64,000 nt of DNA from Candidatus Uhrbacteria bacterium (GCA_021413945.1 JAIOPK010000006.1:186001-250000), one strand, 5' to 3'. Shown: positions 32,159-41,926, counted from the first letter of the stretch. Numbers and translations: made by a program. Notes: a model not told the origin generated them from the letters alone.

Positions 32159-34071
32159 GCGTTCCTCTCATCGACACAAAACGCGATGCGCATGCGCATC
32201 GTGAAGAATATCTCTCTGCAGCAGCCCGAGTCATCGACTCGGGCTCTTTCAGTCTCGGGCCGGAAGTCGAGGCATTTGAAAAAGAGTTTGCGGCTTTTTT
32301 AGGCGTGAAGCATGTCGTCGGCGTGAATGGCGGAACGGAGGCGCTCTATGCGTCGTTTTTAGCGCTCGGAATTGGTCCGGGCGATGAAGTGATCCTTCCG
32401 ACAAATTCGTTTATCGCAACGGCGGAGGCGGTGATGATGGCCGGAGCGAAACCGGTATTTTGCGATGTCGATCAGGCGACACATCTGCTCGACCTCGGCA
32501 CCTGCCGACGCTTGGTAACAAAAAAGACCAAAGCGATTGTGCCGGTGCATTTGTATGGATTAGCTTGCGATATGGATGCGGTGCTCGCGTTTGCCACGTC
32601 GCGTCATTTGCATGTCGTCGAGGATGCCGCGCAAGCGCATGGAGCCTTTTGGAACGGGAAGCGCGTCGGATCGATGGGTGTTACCGGATGTTTCAGCTTT
32701 TATCCGACGAAAAATCTCGGTGCAATCGGTGAAGGTGGTGCGGTTTCTACGAATGATGATTCCATCGCGGAGAAGCTCCGGGCGATTCGCCTGCATGGGA
32801 TCATGAAGGATAAATCTCGCCATGAAATTTTTGGAACGAACTTGAAAATGGAGGCGCTGCAGGCGGCGTTTCTGCGTTTGCGACTTGGTCGATTGGATGC
32901 CGCGAATGCGCGGCGTCGTGAAATCGCCGGTAAGTATCGAACGGGATTTGCGGGATTACCGGTATCGTTTCCCGGAGATTTTGGCGATCGTCATGTCTAT
33001 CATTGGTTTGTTCTCGATACCAATCATCGCGAAGCCTTGATGAAGCATTTGTCGGAGCGAGGAATCGGTTGCGGTATCCATTATCCGATCACGATTCACA
33101 TGCAGCCCTCGATGTCGGTTTGGGGAGGTAAAAAAGGTCAGTGCCCGGAAGCGGAGGCCGTGACTTCCCGAATCGTGTCTTTGCCGATTTTTTCCGATCT
33201 AACGGATGACGAGGTGTCGCAAGTGATTTCCGCGATTCGCGATTTTTTTGCGGACAAACCACGTATCAAGGCGTCGGTCATGATTCTGACACTTAACTCA
33301 CGCGCCGTTCTTGAACGCATGCTGCCGCGTCTCATTCCTCATTTTGAGGATGTATTCATCATGGATGGGAATAGCACCGATGGAACACAGGATTTTACCC
33401 GTTCCTTTGGCGTGCGTGTCGAGAAGCAGTTTGATCACGATATTCCAAATTCGCGCATCGAGGACTTCATGGAGATGCGTTATCGATTATGGTCCAAGGC
33501 GAAACAAGATTGGCTGTTCTTGGTCGATGCGGACGAGTATCCATCACCGGAGCTTATCGATTTTGTCCGGAAAACCGTCGCGGAGGATAAGCGCGGAGAG
33601 GCGCATCGTGTCCGCCGTATCGCCAAGCTTCCTGACGGAAGGCTGGTCGATCATGCCTCGTTTTATCCGGATTATTATATTCGTTTGTTTCGTAAGTCCG
33701 AAGGACTTACGCTTGCCAAACGTAAGATTCACGAGCGTTTTGTTTTACCCGCTCACGTAAAACAAATAGATCACGATGTTGTGTTGATCGCGCCATGGGT
33801 GGAACCGGAGGCGCTTGAACGCAAGACAGATAACTATATTTCTCTCGAGCTTGATACCGAAATCAAGAGTGCCGCGCAGTTCTGGCGCTGGATCGTCTGG
33901 TACAATGTTTGGCACGGAGCCGGGCAATTTTTACGCGTACTCTATGGATATGCGCGGTCGGCTATCGACGGATCTGTTGCGCTACCTTGGGCGTATGAGC
34001 GCGTATTTTTTCTTTATAAGTGGAAGATGATTAAAGGATATTGGTCCAAGTTGAGACAGGTGAAGGTATGA
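32155..34071 (+). CDS. fusion: DegT/DnrJ aminotransferase + GT2 glycosyltransferase
   Basis: 638 residues. Residues 1-370 are a full PLP aminotransferase: VIDSGSFSLGPEVEAFEKEF, GVNGGTEALYASFLALGIGP, LPTNSFIATAEAVM, VEDAAQAHGAFWNGK and SFYPTKNLGAIGEGG, whose lysine binds PLP. Residues 373-638 are a GT2 domain: KASVMILTLNSRAVLERMLP, IMDGNSTDGT, WLFLVDADEYPSPEL with the DxD motif, and KIHERF, a layout close to the LPS core-type GT2 enzymes. The family normally has these as separate proteins. Transaminating a UDP-keto-sugar and transferring a sugar on one chain suggests channelling, but the two halves need not share a substrate. Coupled by ATGA overlaps on both sides. Confidence 0.88.
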   Translation: MSVPLIDTKRDAHAHREEYLSAAARVIDSGSFSLGPEVEAFEKEFAAFLGVKHVVGVNGGTEALYASFLALGIGPGDEVILPTNSFIATAEAVMMAGAKPVFCDVDQATHLLDLGTCRRLVTKKTKAIVPVHLYGLACDMDAVLAFATSRHLHVVEDAAQAHGAFWNGKRVGSMGVTGCFSFYPTKNLGAIGEGGAVSTNDDSIAEKLRAIRLHGIMKDKSRHEIFGTNLKMEALQAAFLRLRLGRLDAANARRREIAGKYRTGFAGLPVSFPGDFGDRHVYHWFVLDTNHREALMKHLSERGIGCGIHYPITIHMQPSMSVWGGKKGQCPEAEAVTSRIVSLPIFSDLTDDEVSQVISAIRDFFADKPRIKASVMILTLNSRAVLERMLPRLIPHFEDVFIMDGNSTDGTQDFTRSFGVRVEKQFDHDIPNSRIEDFMEMRYRLWSKAKQDWLFLVDADEYPSPELIDFVRKTVAEDKRGEAHRVRRIAKLPDGRLVDHASFYPDYYIRLFRKSEGLTLAKRKIHERFVLPAHVKQIDHDVVLIAPWVEPEALERKTDNYISLELDTEIKSAAQFWRWIVWYNVWHGAGQFLRVLYGYARSAIDGSVALPWAYERVFFLYKWKMIKGYWSKLRQVKV

Positions 34072-34847
34072 GCGAAATCCAGCGCAAACAAGACGACTGG
34101 AAATGGCAGTGGGAACGCTTTGAGGATAAGGAGCGCTGGCTTTTTGAACATTGGATTTGGCCGAATACGCTGGAAGATTTTCGCGGAAAACGCGTGCTCG
34201 ATGCCGGCTGTGGCGGGGGACAGCATACGTCGTTTGTCGCGCCCTATGCCGCGGAAGTTGTTGCTGTTGATTTGAACGCTCTCGAGGTTGCGAAGGAGCG
34301 AACGAAGCAATTTTCGAATATCACTTACATTGAAGGCGACATCGCGCGTGTTCGTTTCGATAAGCTCTTCGACATCGTCTATTGCATCGGCGTGATTCAT
34401 CATACGGATGATCCGGATGCGACGTTTGCGAATCTTGCGCGACAGACGAAACCCGGCGGCCGTACGATTGTTTGGTGTTATTCATATGAAGGAAATTTTT
34501 TGAACCGGGTCTTTGTGGAGGGTGCGAAGCGCGGATTGTTGATGAAACTGCCGAAACCGGTTTTGAGAACGTTGTCGACAGTATCGACGGCTCTCGTTTA
34601 TCTTCCGGTTTACTCACTGTACTTTTTGCCGTTGAAGTTTCTTCCCTACTATGAGTATTTCCAGAATTGGCGAAAACTTTCTTTTCAGCGGAATGATTTG
34701 AACGTGTTTGATAAATTGAACGCTCCGCAGACGGACTTCATCAAGAAGGAGCGGGCGGAGCGATGGTTTACGGAGAACGGTTTTCGCGATGTTTCCATTA
34801 CTCCGTATGTCGGCGTAAGCTGGCGGGCGTCGGGAACCAAACTCTAG
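34068..34847 (+). CDS. class I SAM-dependent methyltransferase
   Basis: 259 residues from the ATG at 34068 (ATGA overlap); the ORF-track start at 34041 is upstream noise. Motif I is VLDAGCGGGQHTSFVAPYAA, then VAVDLNALEVAK, DIVYCIGVIHHTDDP as motif IV and TKPGGRTIVWCYSYEG. Two hydrophobic stretches near residues 170-205 (LSTVSTALVYLPVYSLYFLP) may sit at the membrane, which would suit a lipid-linked sugar substrate. Substrate otherwise unknown. Confidence 0.85.
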   Translation: MSEIQRKQDDWKWQWERFEDKERWLFEHWIWPNTLEDFRGKRVLDAGCGGGQHTSFVAPYAAEVVAVDLNALEVAKERTKQFSNITYIEGDIARVRFDKLFDIVYCIGVIHHTDDPDATFANLARQTKPGGRTIVWCYSYEGNFLNRVFVEGAKRGLLMKLPKPVLRTLSTVSTALVYLPVYSLYFLPLKFLPYYEYFQNWRKLSFQRNDLNVFDKLNAPQTDFIKKERAERWFTENGFRDVSITPYVGVSWRASGTKL

Positions 34848-34849
34848 AC

Positions 34850-36340
34850 ATGGACGCAACCTTCGTTGAAGGCGGGCATTTGCCCACCGATGCCGCCAAA
34901 ACCGAGACATTCACGGCCAAGGCGGCAGGACCCGTTCGTAAACGGGCCGTTTTGTTGAATCCGCCAGGCACCAAAAAATATTTCCGTGATTATTTCTGTA
35001 CGCTCGTTTCGAAGGCGAGTTATTACTATCATCCGGTCGATTTGATTTACCTTTCCGGCGTACTTGATAAGGCCGGTTATTTCCTCGATTGTGTCGATGC
35101 GATTGCGGAAGGATTGTCGAAAGAAGAAACGTTGAAGCGCGTTGAGGCGTTCAAACCGGAACTCGTTGTCTATCTGATCGCATCGCCTTCTTATGAAGAG
35201 GACGTTCCGTTTTTGACCGAGCTTAAGACGCGCATGCCAGAGACGACGTTTGTCGGATCAGGCGATGTGTATCGCGAGATTCGTGCGCATGCGCTTGAGT
35301 TGCATCCGTTTTGTGATGCGGTACTGACGGATTTTTCCACACCGGATTTTCCGAATTGGCTTGCTCGAACGGAAGACGCCGTGTTCGACAACTTGATTTA
35401 TCGAGGGAAGGACGGACAAGTAAAGGAGGGCGCAGAAAAACACGGACATGGTTTTTATGCGATGCCGGTTCCGCGTTGGGATTTGTGGCCGATCGACAAG
35501 TATATTTTTCCGTTTTCGGAACAGCGCATGTGGGCGACGGTTTTGTCCGACTTTGGCTGTCCATTTTCCTGTACGTTTTGTCCGATGAGCACAACGGGTT
35601 ACAAGCTGCGCGATATCGATACGGTTATCGATGAATTGCGTCTGCTTCGATCGCTTGGAATTCACGAAGTCTTTTTCCGCGACCAAACATTCGGCGTGAA
35701 TCGCGTACGTACGCAAGAATTGTTGCGCCGTATCAAGGCGGAGTTTCCGGAATTGCGTTGGACATGTTGGTCGCGTGTCGACTTGGTGAATGAGGAATTT
35801 TTGAATGCGGTGAAAGATGCCGGCTGTCATACCATCATGTTTGGAATTGAGTCGGCGAATGAGGAGATTCTGAAGAAGTATAAAAAGAACACAAAGCGTT
35901 CGCAGATGATGGAGGCGCTCACGATCACGCGTCGACTCGGCTTGAAGTCGGTTGGTACATTTGTGATCGGTTTACCGGGGGAATCGGAAGCGTCGATTAA
36001 GGATACGATCGAATTTGCGACGGTGCTGCCGCTCGACTATGCCTCGTTCAATATAGCGACGCCGCGATTTGGATCCACCTTCCGTCGCCTCATGCGCGAA
36101 CAGGGCGCTCTCGATACGACACGGATGACGTTCGATTCCTCCCAAAGCAAGCCGGCTTGGCTCGAGGAAGCCGAGGACGACATCTTGCCAAATGAGGTTA
36201 TTTTCCGCCTCCAGTCGATGGCGATCAAACGCTTTTATCTACGCCCAGGATTCCTACTCCGACGCCTTCTGACCCTCAAAACGCCCTATCAGGCATGGGC
36301 CCATGTGCGGGAAGCCTTTGATTTGCTAAGGTCTCGCTAA
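34850..36340 (+). CDS. radical SAM protein with B12-binding-like N-terminal domain
   Basis: 496 residues from the ATG at 34850. Residues 40-200 form a cobalamin-binding-like fold (AVLLNPPGTKKYFRDYF; YLSGVLDKAGYFLDCVDAIA), but the DxHxxG cobalt-ligand motif is not visible. The radical SAM cluster motif CPFSCTFCPM (CxxxCxxC) lies near residue 238, followed by EVFFRDQTFGVNR and FGIESANEEILKKYKKNTKR, the BchE/PhpK-like layout. Such proteins run methyl transfers or rearrangements; in glycan clusters the product is usually unknown. It is preceded by a methyltransferase and followed by GT2. Confidence 0.87.
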   Translation: MDATFVEGGHLPTDAAKTETFTAKAAGPVRKRAVLLNPPGTKKYFRDYFCTLVSKASYYYHPVDLIYLSGVLDKAGYFLDCVDAIAEGLSKEETLKRVEAFKPELVVYLIASPSYEEDVPFLTELKTRMPETTFVGSGDVYREIRAHALELHPFCDAVLTDFSTPDFPNWLARTEDAVFDNLIYRGKDGQVKEGAEKHGHGFYAMPVPRWDLWPIDKYIFPFSEQRMWATVLSDFGCPFSCTFCPMSTTGYKLRDIDTVIDELRLLRSLGIHEVFFRDQTFGVNRVRTQELLRRIKAEFPELRWTCWSRVDLVNEEFLNAVKDAGCHTIMFGIESANEEILKKYKKNTKRSQMMEALTITRRLGLKSVGTFVIGLPGESEASIKDTIEFATVLPLDYASFNIATPRFGSTFRRLMREQGALDTTRMTFDSSQSKPAWLEEAEDDILPNEVIFRLQSMAIKRFYLRPGFLLRRLLTLKTPYQAWAHVREAFDLLRSR

Positions 36341-36343
36341 TGT

Positions 36344-37219
36344 ATGTCTAAGCCCCTGTCTGTCATCATTCCGGCGCTTAATGAAGCGGAGGGAATCGGT
36401 CCGACATTGGAACGCGTGAAAGCAGTTGCCCTGACCCAAGGATGGGATTTGGAGCTTATTGTGGTTGATGACGGGAGTACCGACCAAACAGGTGAAAAGG
36501 CGCGTTCAGCGGGCGCTACGGTTATAAGACATCCTACAAACGGGGGATACGGTTTATCTCTGCAAGATGGAATTCGGGCCGCACGCCACCCTTATGTCGC
36601 TATTACGGATGCCGATGGAACGTATCCAATCGAGGAGCTTCCAAAGATTTATTCGATGGTCGTCGATCAAGGATATGATATGGCGATCGGCGCGCGTACG
36701 GGGACAGAGTACAAGAAAGGCTTGTTGAAATATCCGGCGCGTATTATGTTTCGTTTACTTGCCGAGTATGTCGCCGGACGACGCATTCCGGATATTAATT
36801 CCGGTTTGCGCGTGATGCGCCGCGAGAAACTGCTGCCGCATCTATCGCGAACGTGTCTTGGTTTTTCGTTCACGACATCGATTACTCTGATATTCTTCTT
36901 GAACGGATTTTTTGTCGGCTACACGCCGATCGATTACGCGGTTCGTTTGGGGAACAGCAAGGTAAGACACTTCAAGGATACGTTACGAACGACGCAGATC
37001 ATGGTTTCGGTGATCTCGCATTATAATCCATTAAAATTGTTTTTGTTGATCGCCGCTTTCTGTGTCATTGCATCTCTTCTTTTTGCATTTGTTGGTTGGG
37101 TGATCGGAAGCATTTGGCTTGGCTGGTGTTCTGCCACGCTCGTCGCCGCAGCACCGATTTGTTTTGCACTGGGTTGTCTTTCGGAAAATGTTCGTTTGTC
37201 TTCCGAGAAGCGCACATGA
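36344..37219 (+). CDS. GT2-family glycosyltransferase with C-terminal membrane helices
   Basis: 291 residues. GT-A motifs: LSVIIPALNEAEGI, LIVVDDGSTDQTGEK, GYGLSLQDGIRAAR and VAITDADGTYPIEELPKIYS with the DxD, DINSGLRVMRRE at the acceptor region. Two helices (LFLLIAAFCVIASLLFAFVG and WCSATLVAAAPICFALGCL) end the protein, as in polyprenyl-phosphate glycosyltransferases. It probably makes a polyprenyl-P-sugar donor for the GT-C protein encoded directly downstream, with which it overlaps by ATGA. GCTAAGGT (36325-36332) lies 11 bases before the start and may be a -10 box. Confidence 0.9.
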   Translation: MSKPLSVIIPALNEAEGIGPTLERVKAVALTQGWDLELIVVDDGSTDQTGEKARSAGATVIRHPTNGGYGLSLQDGIRAARHPYVAITDADGTYPIEELPKIYSMVVDQGYDMAIGARTGTEYKKGLLKYPARIMFRLLAEYVAGRRIPDINSGLRVMRREKLLPHLSRTCLGFSFTTSITLIFFLNGFFVGYTPIDYAVRLGNSKVRHFKDTLRTTQIMVSVISHYNPLKLFLLIAAFCVIASLLFAFVGWVIGSIWLGWCSATLVAAAPICFALGCLSENVRLSSEKRT

Positions 37220-38595
37220 ATACCCATTGGTTGAGAGGTCCGTGGATTGCCATGTTTGCGGGGTTCGTGCTCGCCGCGAGTTTTGTGGTTTTACAGCCGG
37301 GCCACATCGCAAAAGACGCCGGAGAATATGACGCGCTGGCTCAGTCGATTGTACAGGGACGCTACGAGATCGACGGGCAGGCGAGCATGCTCCGTGAACC
37401 GGGATATCCGACGCTTCGTGCCTCAATCCGTGTCATCAGCGATAGCCCTTCGGTTGTTTTGTGGTTTCAAGTTTTGTTATTTGTCGCGATTATTTGGTTG
37501 GTTTGGGATTCGTTTCGTCGTTTGGAGTCAAGACTGGCGTTGATCGGGGCTTGGTCGGCGGCTTTGTCGTACGGACTTGCCGTCTATGCATCCAGACATT
37601 TACTAGAAATGTTTGCGGCATTTCTTGTTGCGCTTGTTGTTTGGTTTGCCGTACGTGCGATGCATGCAGAAAAAATTTGGAAGGACTTGATCTTGTTCTC
37701 GATTGCTTCTGCCGCCCTTATTCTTACGCGTGTCCCGCTTGCGCTCGTGCCTATTTCGCTCGCCATCATGTTGGCGTGGTACTGGAAGAGTAAGGGGCTT
37801 TTTGAGGTCGCAAAACGGGGGAGCGTGTTTGTCGCGATTTTGATTGCTCTTCTTTCTCCTTGGGTTATCCGGAATGGAACAACGTTTGGTGTTTGGTCGA
37901 TTACGGGACGAACGGGGATACAGGTTGCTGCGCGCGCCTATAAAGCTAATGAGTCTTGGGGACGTTTACGCGATAGTCTCGGCTCCGTTGTTGTTGGTAG
38001 AAGTTTGAATGCTCTGAAATACCCGCAATCTAAACCGATCATTCTTGAACAGTGGAAATGGGTTTGGGATCGTTTTGCCGCGTGGAAGCTCGACCGAAGT
38101 GAGATCGACGCTGATAAAGCTTTGCGCAAGGAAGCGTTTGGTATTTTGCTTAGCGATGTTCCGCATTTTTTGCGCGGAGGATTGTGGTCGATCGTAGATA
38201 TGGGACGATTATTGGCGTTGCCATCACCGCTGGCGCCGGAGTTTGGTATCGAAGGAATGTTTTGGCCAAAGGTTGAAGCCAAGAATATCGGCATGATGGA
38301 TCGATGGATTTTGGTTTTGGCGCATCTGGTGCAGGCGGCATGGTGGCTTGGCATGTTGATCGGTTTATTTTTTGGTTTTAAACGATTTGGGAGACGATTT
38401 TTTCCGGGTTACATCGTGCTCGCAGTCGTTATCGCTCACATTCCCGCAGACAATATCGTGAGATATGCAGCACCTATACAGCCGTGGCTTATCTTTCTTG
38501 TTATGAGCGGCTGGTGGTACATGATTTTGCCGTGGTTGACGCGAGGGAAATTTGGCCTCAAACTACCAGCCAATCGTTATGGAACTAGCGAATAA
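37216..38595 (+). CDS. GT-C-like (ArnT/PMT type) membrane glycosyltransferase
   Basis: 459 residues from the ATG at 37216; the longer ORF-track start lies in the previous gene. About ten hydrophobic helices run through residues 10-320 and 385-450. The first extracytoplasmic loop (HIAKDAGEYDALAQSIVQGR, then REPGYP) has the acidic residue and the G-Y-P segment of the ArnT/GT39 superfamily. It would use a polyprenyl-phosphate sugar on the outer face of the membrane. The last 17 bases overlap the epimerase gene. Confidence 0.8.
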   Translation: MNTHWLRGPWIAMFAGFVLAASFVVLQPGHIAKDAGEYDALAQSIVQGRYEIDGQASMLREPGYPTLRASIRVISDSPSVVLWFQVLLFVAIIWLVWDSFRRLESRLALIGAWSAALSYGLAVYASRHLLEMFAAFLVALVVWFAVRAMHAEKIWKDLILFSIASAALILTRVPLALVPISLAIMLAWYWKSKGLFEVAKRGSVFVAILIALLSPWVIRNGTTFGVWSITGRTGIQVAARAYKANESWGRLRDSLGSVVVGRSLNALKYPQSKPIILEQWKWVWDRFAAWKLDRSEIDADKALRKEAFGILLSDVPHFLRGGLWSIVDMGRLLALPSPLAPEFGIEGMFWPKVEAKNIGMMDRWILVLAHLVQAAWWLGMLIGLFFGFKRFGRRFFPGYIVLAVVIAHIPADNIVRYAAPIQPWLIFLVMSGWWYMILPWLTRGKFGLKLPANRYGTSE

Positions 38596-39547
38596 ACGCG
38601 TACTCGTGACCGGAGGAGCCGGAGCGGTCGGAAGTAACTTGGTGCGCCGTTTATTGGAAATCGGTGTGGCGCATATTGTCGTGCTTGATGATCTTTCAAG
38701 CGGCGCCGCCGATGTGCTGCCGGATGATTCGGCCGTACGGTTCATCGAGGGGAGTGTTCGTGATGAAGAATTACTCGACAAGATTTTTGCCGGAGAAGAG
38801 CCGGAGGTCGTGTTCCATTTGGCGGCGCATTTTGCCAATCAAAATTCCGTCGATCATCCGATTGCGGATTTGGAGACGAATGCCGCCGGAACCGTCGCGC
38901 TTTTGACCCGTAGCGTGAAGAATGACGTGAAGCGTTTTATCTACACGAGCTCTTCTTGCGTGTATCCGCACAGTGAAGAGCCATTTGATGATGCTTGGGC
39001 GCCGACGGCATATGACACGCCTTATACGGTTTCCAAGGGTGTCGCGGAGTTGTATGCCAGGTTTTATCACGAGCATGACAAATTACCTGTTGTGATTTTA
39101 CGTTTGTTTAATTCATTTGGCCCAGGTGAGTTTCCGGGAAAATACCGCAATGTGATCCCTAATTTTATGCGTCTTGCTTTGCAGGGCAAGCCGCTGCCGA
39201 TCACGGGCACGGGTCAGGAGCGACGTACGTTTACGTATGTCATGGATACGGTCGATATGATGATCGGGCTCGCTCAAAAGGATGAAGCTATCGGTGGAAC
39301 GTTCAACTTGGCGAGTACCAACGATATCGCTATTCAGGATTTAGCGGATACGATCAATCGATTAACGGAGAACGCGGCCGGTGTCGAGTATTTGCCCGCA
39401 CGATCGTGGGACAAGGTGAAGGTACGACGCGCCAAGCTCGATCGCGTCCGCGACATGCTTGGAACACTGCCAAACACGTCACTGGAAGCGGGTTTGAAAG
39501 AAACGATCGCCTGGGCAAAACAATTTCCACAAAAATTTCTTGTATGA
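38579..39547 (+). CDS. NAD-dependent epimerase/dehydratase (extended SDR)
   Basis: 322 residues from the ATG at 38579. The Rossmann motif is TGGAGAVGSNLVRRLLE (GxxGxxG), followed by VFHLAAHFANQNSVDHP, the catalytic SSSCVYP serine region and YTVSK (YxxxK). GTGQERRTFTYVMDTVDMMI is the sugar-binding region of GalE/RmlB-like enzymes. It acts on an NDP-sugar in the cytoplasm; 4-epimerase activity is the default guess. It overlaps the GT-C gene at its start and the GT4 gene at its end (ATGA). Confidence 0.88.
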   Translation: MELANKRVLVTGGAGAVGSNLVRRLLEIGVAHIVVLDDLSSGAADVLPDDSAVRFIEGSVRDEELLDKIFAGEEPEVVFHLAAHFANQNSVDHPIADLETNAAGTVALLTRSVKNDVKRFIYTSSSCVYPHSEEPFDDAWAPTAYDTPYTVSKGVAELYARFYHEHDKLPVVILRLFNSFGPGEFPGKYRNVIPNFMRLALQGKPLPITGTGQERRTFTYVMDTVDMMIGLAQKDEAIGGTFNLASTNDIAIQDLADTINRLTENAAGVEYLPARSWDKVKVRRAKLDRVRDMLGTLPNTSLEAGLKETIAWAKQFPQKFLV

Positions 39548-40710
39548 AAATCGGTATTTTGTCGGACGATTATCTTCCCGCGCTTGGCGGCGCCGAGTTG
39601 TACGCTTATAACCTCGCCAAGTTTTTGAATGAGAACGGGCATGAGGCGACGATTTTCACCTTCGCTCCATCCGATGGAGGTCCGGAGCGTTCCGGCATCA
39701 AGGTCGTACGAGTGCCTTGGTCCTGGAAACCGGCAAAGTATTTTCATTTTTGGAAGATGTTGCTCGGCTTTGCAAAGGAGCAAGATATTTTGCACACCAT
39801 TGATTCATACAAGATCGGTTTTTACTCGACCCTTGCATCGATGTTGAAACGTAAGCCGTTGTTTAATACGACAGAAGGACGCGGTATCTTGGATTTACCC
39901 GGCGAGAATTGGAAATTTAAAATGGTGCATGACATGTACCGCGCTTCCACGCTGAAGCGCGCTTACGCCAATATTCATGCCTGCTGGGAATTTGATCGGA
40001 TTGGCAAACGAATCGCTCCAAAGAATCGACATGTGTACATGCCGAATCCGGTTGACGATATTTTTTTCAAAACTGATTCGTCGTTGGCGCGTCCGTCGGA
40101 TTATCCTCAGGGCAAAAAGATCATTTTGACTGTCCGCCGTCTCGTTCCGAAGAATGGAATTCAGTATTTGGTACGCGCGTTGCCGGAGATTCGCCGACGC
40201 ATTCCGGAGGTTCACTATCTTGCGATCGGAACGGGTCGAGCGGAAGAAGCGATTAAGAAGCTCGCTGTTGATCTTGGAGTAGCGGATATCATTACGTTTA
40301 AAGGCGCTGTCAAAAATGAAGAACTGCGTCCTTACATCAGCCATGCCGATGTTGTCGTATTTCCGTCGAGTGCGGAAGCGACGAGTCTCGCTTGTACGGA
40401 AGTGTTGGCGTCGGGGAAGGCCGTGGTTGCGAGTTCTATTGGCGGATATCCGGAATTGATCGAGGATGGAAAGAACGGATTGCTTGTAAAATTATTTGAT
40501 CGTGAAGATTCCGATTACGATGCACCATTTGATTTGCCACAAGAGCGTATTGACTTGATTACCGAGGCGGTTTGCAAGATTCTTGGCGATGATGCGCTGC
40601 GTGCCGATCTTGGCCGGAATGCTCGTGAACGTATCGAAAAAGAATTCTCCTGGCGCGTGAACGGACCTAAGATTGTTGCGCTTTATCGGGAGTCGCTCGC
40701 GGGTAAGTAA
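39544..40710 (+). CDS. GT4-family glycosyltransferase
   Basis: 388 residues from the ATG at 39544; the ORF-track extension to 39406 lies within the epimerase gene. It begins KIGILSDDYLPALGGAELYA, has NTTEGRGILDLPGENWKF in the acceptor domain, and the nucleotide-sugar domain from residue 195 (KKIILTVRRLVPKNGIQYLV), with FPSSAEATSLACTEVLASGK as the EX7E region. Donor unknown. Its 3' end overlaps the convergent flippase gene by 44 bases, with no terminator between. Confidence 0.9.
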   Translation: MKIGILSDDYLPALGGAELYAYNLAKFLNENGHEATIFTFAPSDGGPERSGIKVVRVPWSWKPAKYFHFWKMLLGFAKEQDILHTIDSYKIGFYSTLASMLKRKPLFNTTEGRGILDLPGENWKFKMVHDMYRASTLKRAYANIHACWEFDRIGKRIAPKNRHVYMPNPVDDIFFKTDSSLARPSDYPQGKKIILTVRRLVPKNGIQYLVRALPEIRRRIPEVHYLAIGTGRAEEAIKKLAVDLGVADIITFKGAVKNEELRPYISHADVVVFPSSAEATSLACTEVLASGKAVVASSIGGYPELIEDGKNGLLVKLFDREDSDYDAPFDLPQERIDLITEAVCKILGDDALRADLGRNARERIEKEFSWRVNGPKIVALYRESLAGK

Positions 40711-41926
40711 GCGGGATCAGGGCGAGACGGGTGAATGTTTTTGAGATGACGGCGCCCCAAGAACCGAAGAGTGGAATCAGAATGATATTGCTTACAATTT
40801 GTACAACCGTGTTGGCACTATAGAAAAGCCAGAGGGCTTTGAGATTGTGCTGTGCTTGAAACCAGTTCAAACCGATGATTGATGTTAAACCAAGGAGACC
40901 GACGGAATAGACAAGCGACGGGAGAACTTGTTCACCGTATTGCGGGAAAAACCACGGGAGAAGAATCGGAGCGACAAGCCAATAGGCGGCGATCATGGCG
41001 CCGGAGAGACCGGCCATCGTCCAGAAATGTTTTTTGGTTTGGGCGAGAATTTTCTCGTTGTTCTCGTGGCGAGAGAAGCGACGCAAGATCACGCCGCCGA
41101 GGGCGTTCACAAAATCTTTCATTTGCTCCGGAATTAACATCGCGACGCTGTAGTTGGCGAGAACACCGTAACCGGCAAAGCGCTGGATCAAGATTTGATC
41201 GAGTTGGGATGCGAGCGCCTGGATAACGCCGATCGCATTCAAGTGATCGCCAAGTTTGAGATGCGAATGGGCTGAGCCGGTTTTGGGGAGTTTGCGCATT
41301 TCATTCCACGTGATCAATCCACGCATGAGAACATCGAGACCGAGATAAACGAAGAAGACGGGAAGCAGTTCTTTTGTTTTCCAAATCACGAGGAAAAAAC
41401 AAATGGCGAAAAGCGAATTGTTGAGAATGGCGATCTTGGTCAATCGTTGAATGCGTTCTTGTCCGGTCAGAATCGAACCGTAGAGTCCGCAGATTGCGTA
41501 GGCAGGAAAAAGAATTCCGGAGTAGGCGAGAGCGATTGCAACATGTGTTTCACCGACCAAATAGCGTTCAGCGGCGGCGATCATTAAAAGAAGTGTGCCG
41601 AGCGGGGCAATCATGAGAATGCGTTTGATGCCGGCCCAGACGATTACCGTATCGCCTTTGGCGATTCCGCGGATAATGCTTGCACTTACGCCGCCGGCCG
41701 CGAACATTCCGGCTAATGCGAACATCGCCAAGACATACCGGAACTCTCCCATGATGTTGCGTGGGAGCCAGCGAGCCATCAAAAACGTTGTTGCGACTCC
41801 GCGGATGATACCGCTCGTTTGCCCGGCGGCAAGCCAAGAAAAGGATTTTCCATAAAAACGCACGTCAAAACCGAGCGCTTGTGTAAGTCGGTCTAAAGCG
41901 GCGTTGCCCGATTGACGCAGTTCCAT
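40667..41926 (-). CDS. polysaccharide flippase, Wzx/MOP-superfamily
   Basis: 419 residues from the ATG at 41926. About 12 helices are evident, starting with SWLAAGQTSGIIRGVATTFL and RYVLAMFALAGMFAAGGVSA, and later HFWTMAGLSGAMIAAYWLVA and IIGLNWFQAQHNLKALWLFY, the pattern of O-antigen/teichoic-acid exporters. The ORF-track start at 42214 adds 96 residues that are antisense to the methyltransferase and are rejected. It would move polyprenyl-linked glycan across the membrane. It is the only flippase candidate in the window and is encoded against the main direction. Confidence 0.87.
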   Translation of the reverse strand: MELRQSGNAALDRLTQALGFDVRFYGKSFSWLAAGQTSGIIRGVATTFLMARWLPRNIMGEFRYVLAMFALAGMFAAGGVSASIIRGIAKGDTVIVWAGIKRILMIAPLGTLLLMIAAAERYLVGETHVAIALAYSGILFPAYAICGLYGSILTGQERIQRLTKIAILNNSLFAICFFLVIWKTKELLPVFFVYLGLDVLMRGLITWNEMRKLPKTGSAHSHLKLGDHLNAIGVIQALASQLDQILIQRFAGYGVLANYSVAMLIPEQMKDFVNALGGVILRRFSRHENNEKILAQTKKHFWTMAGLSGAMIAAYWLVAPILLPWFFPQYGEQVLPSLVYSVGLLGLTSIIGLNWFQAQHNLKALWLFYSANTVVQIVSNIILIPLFGSWGAVISKTFTRLALIPLTYPRATPDKAQQS

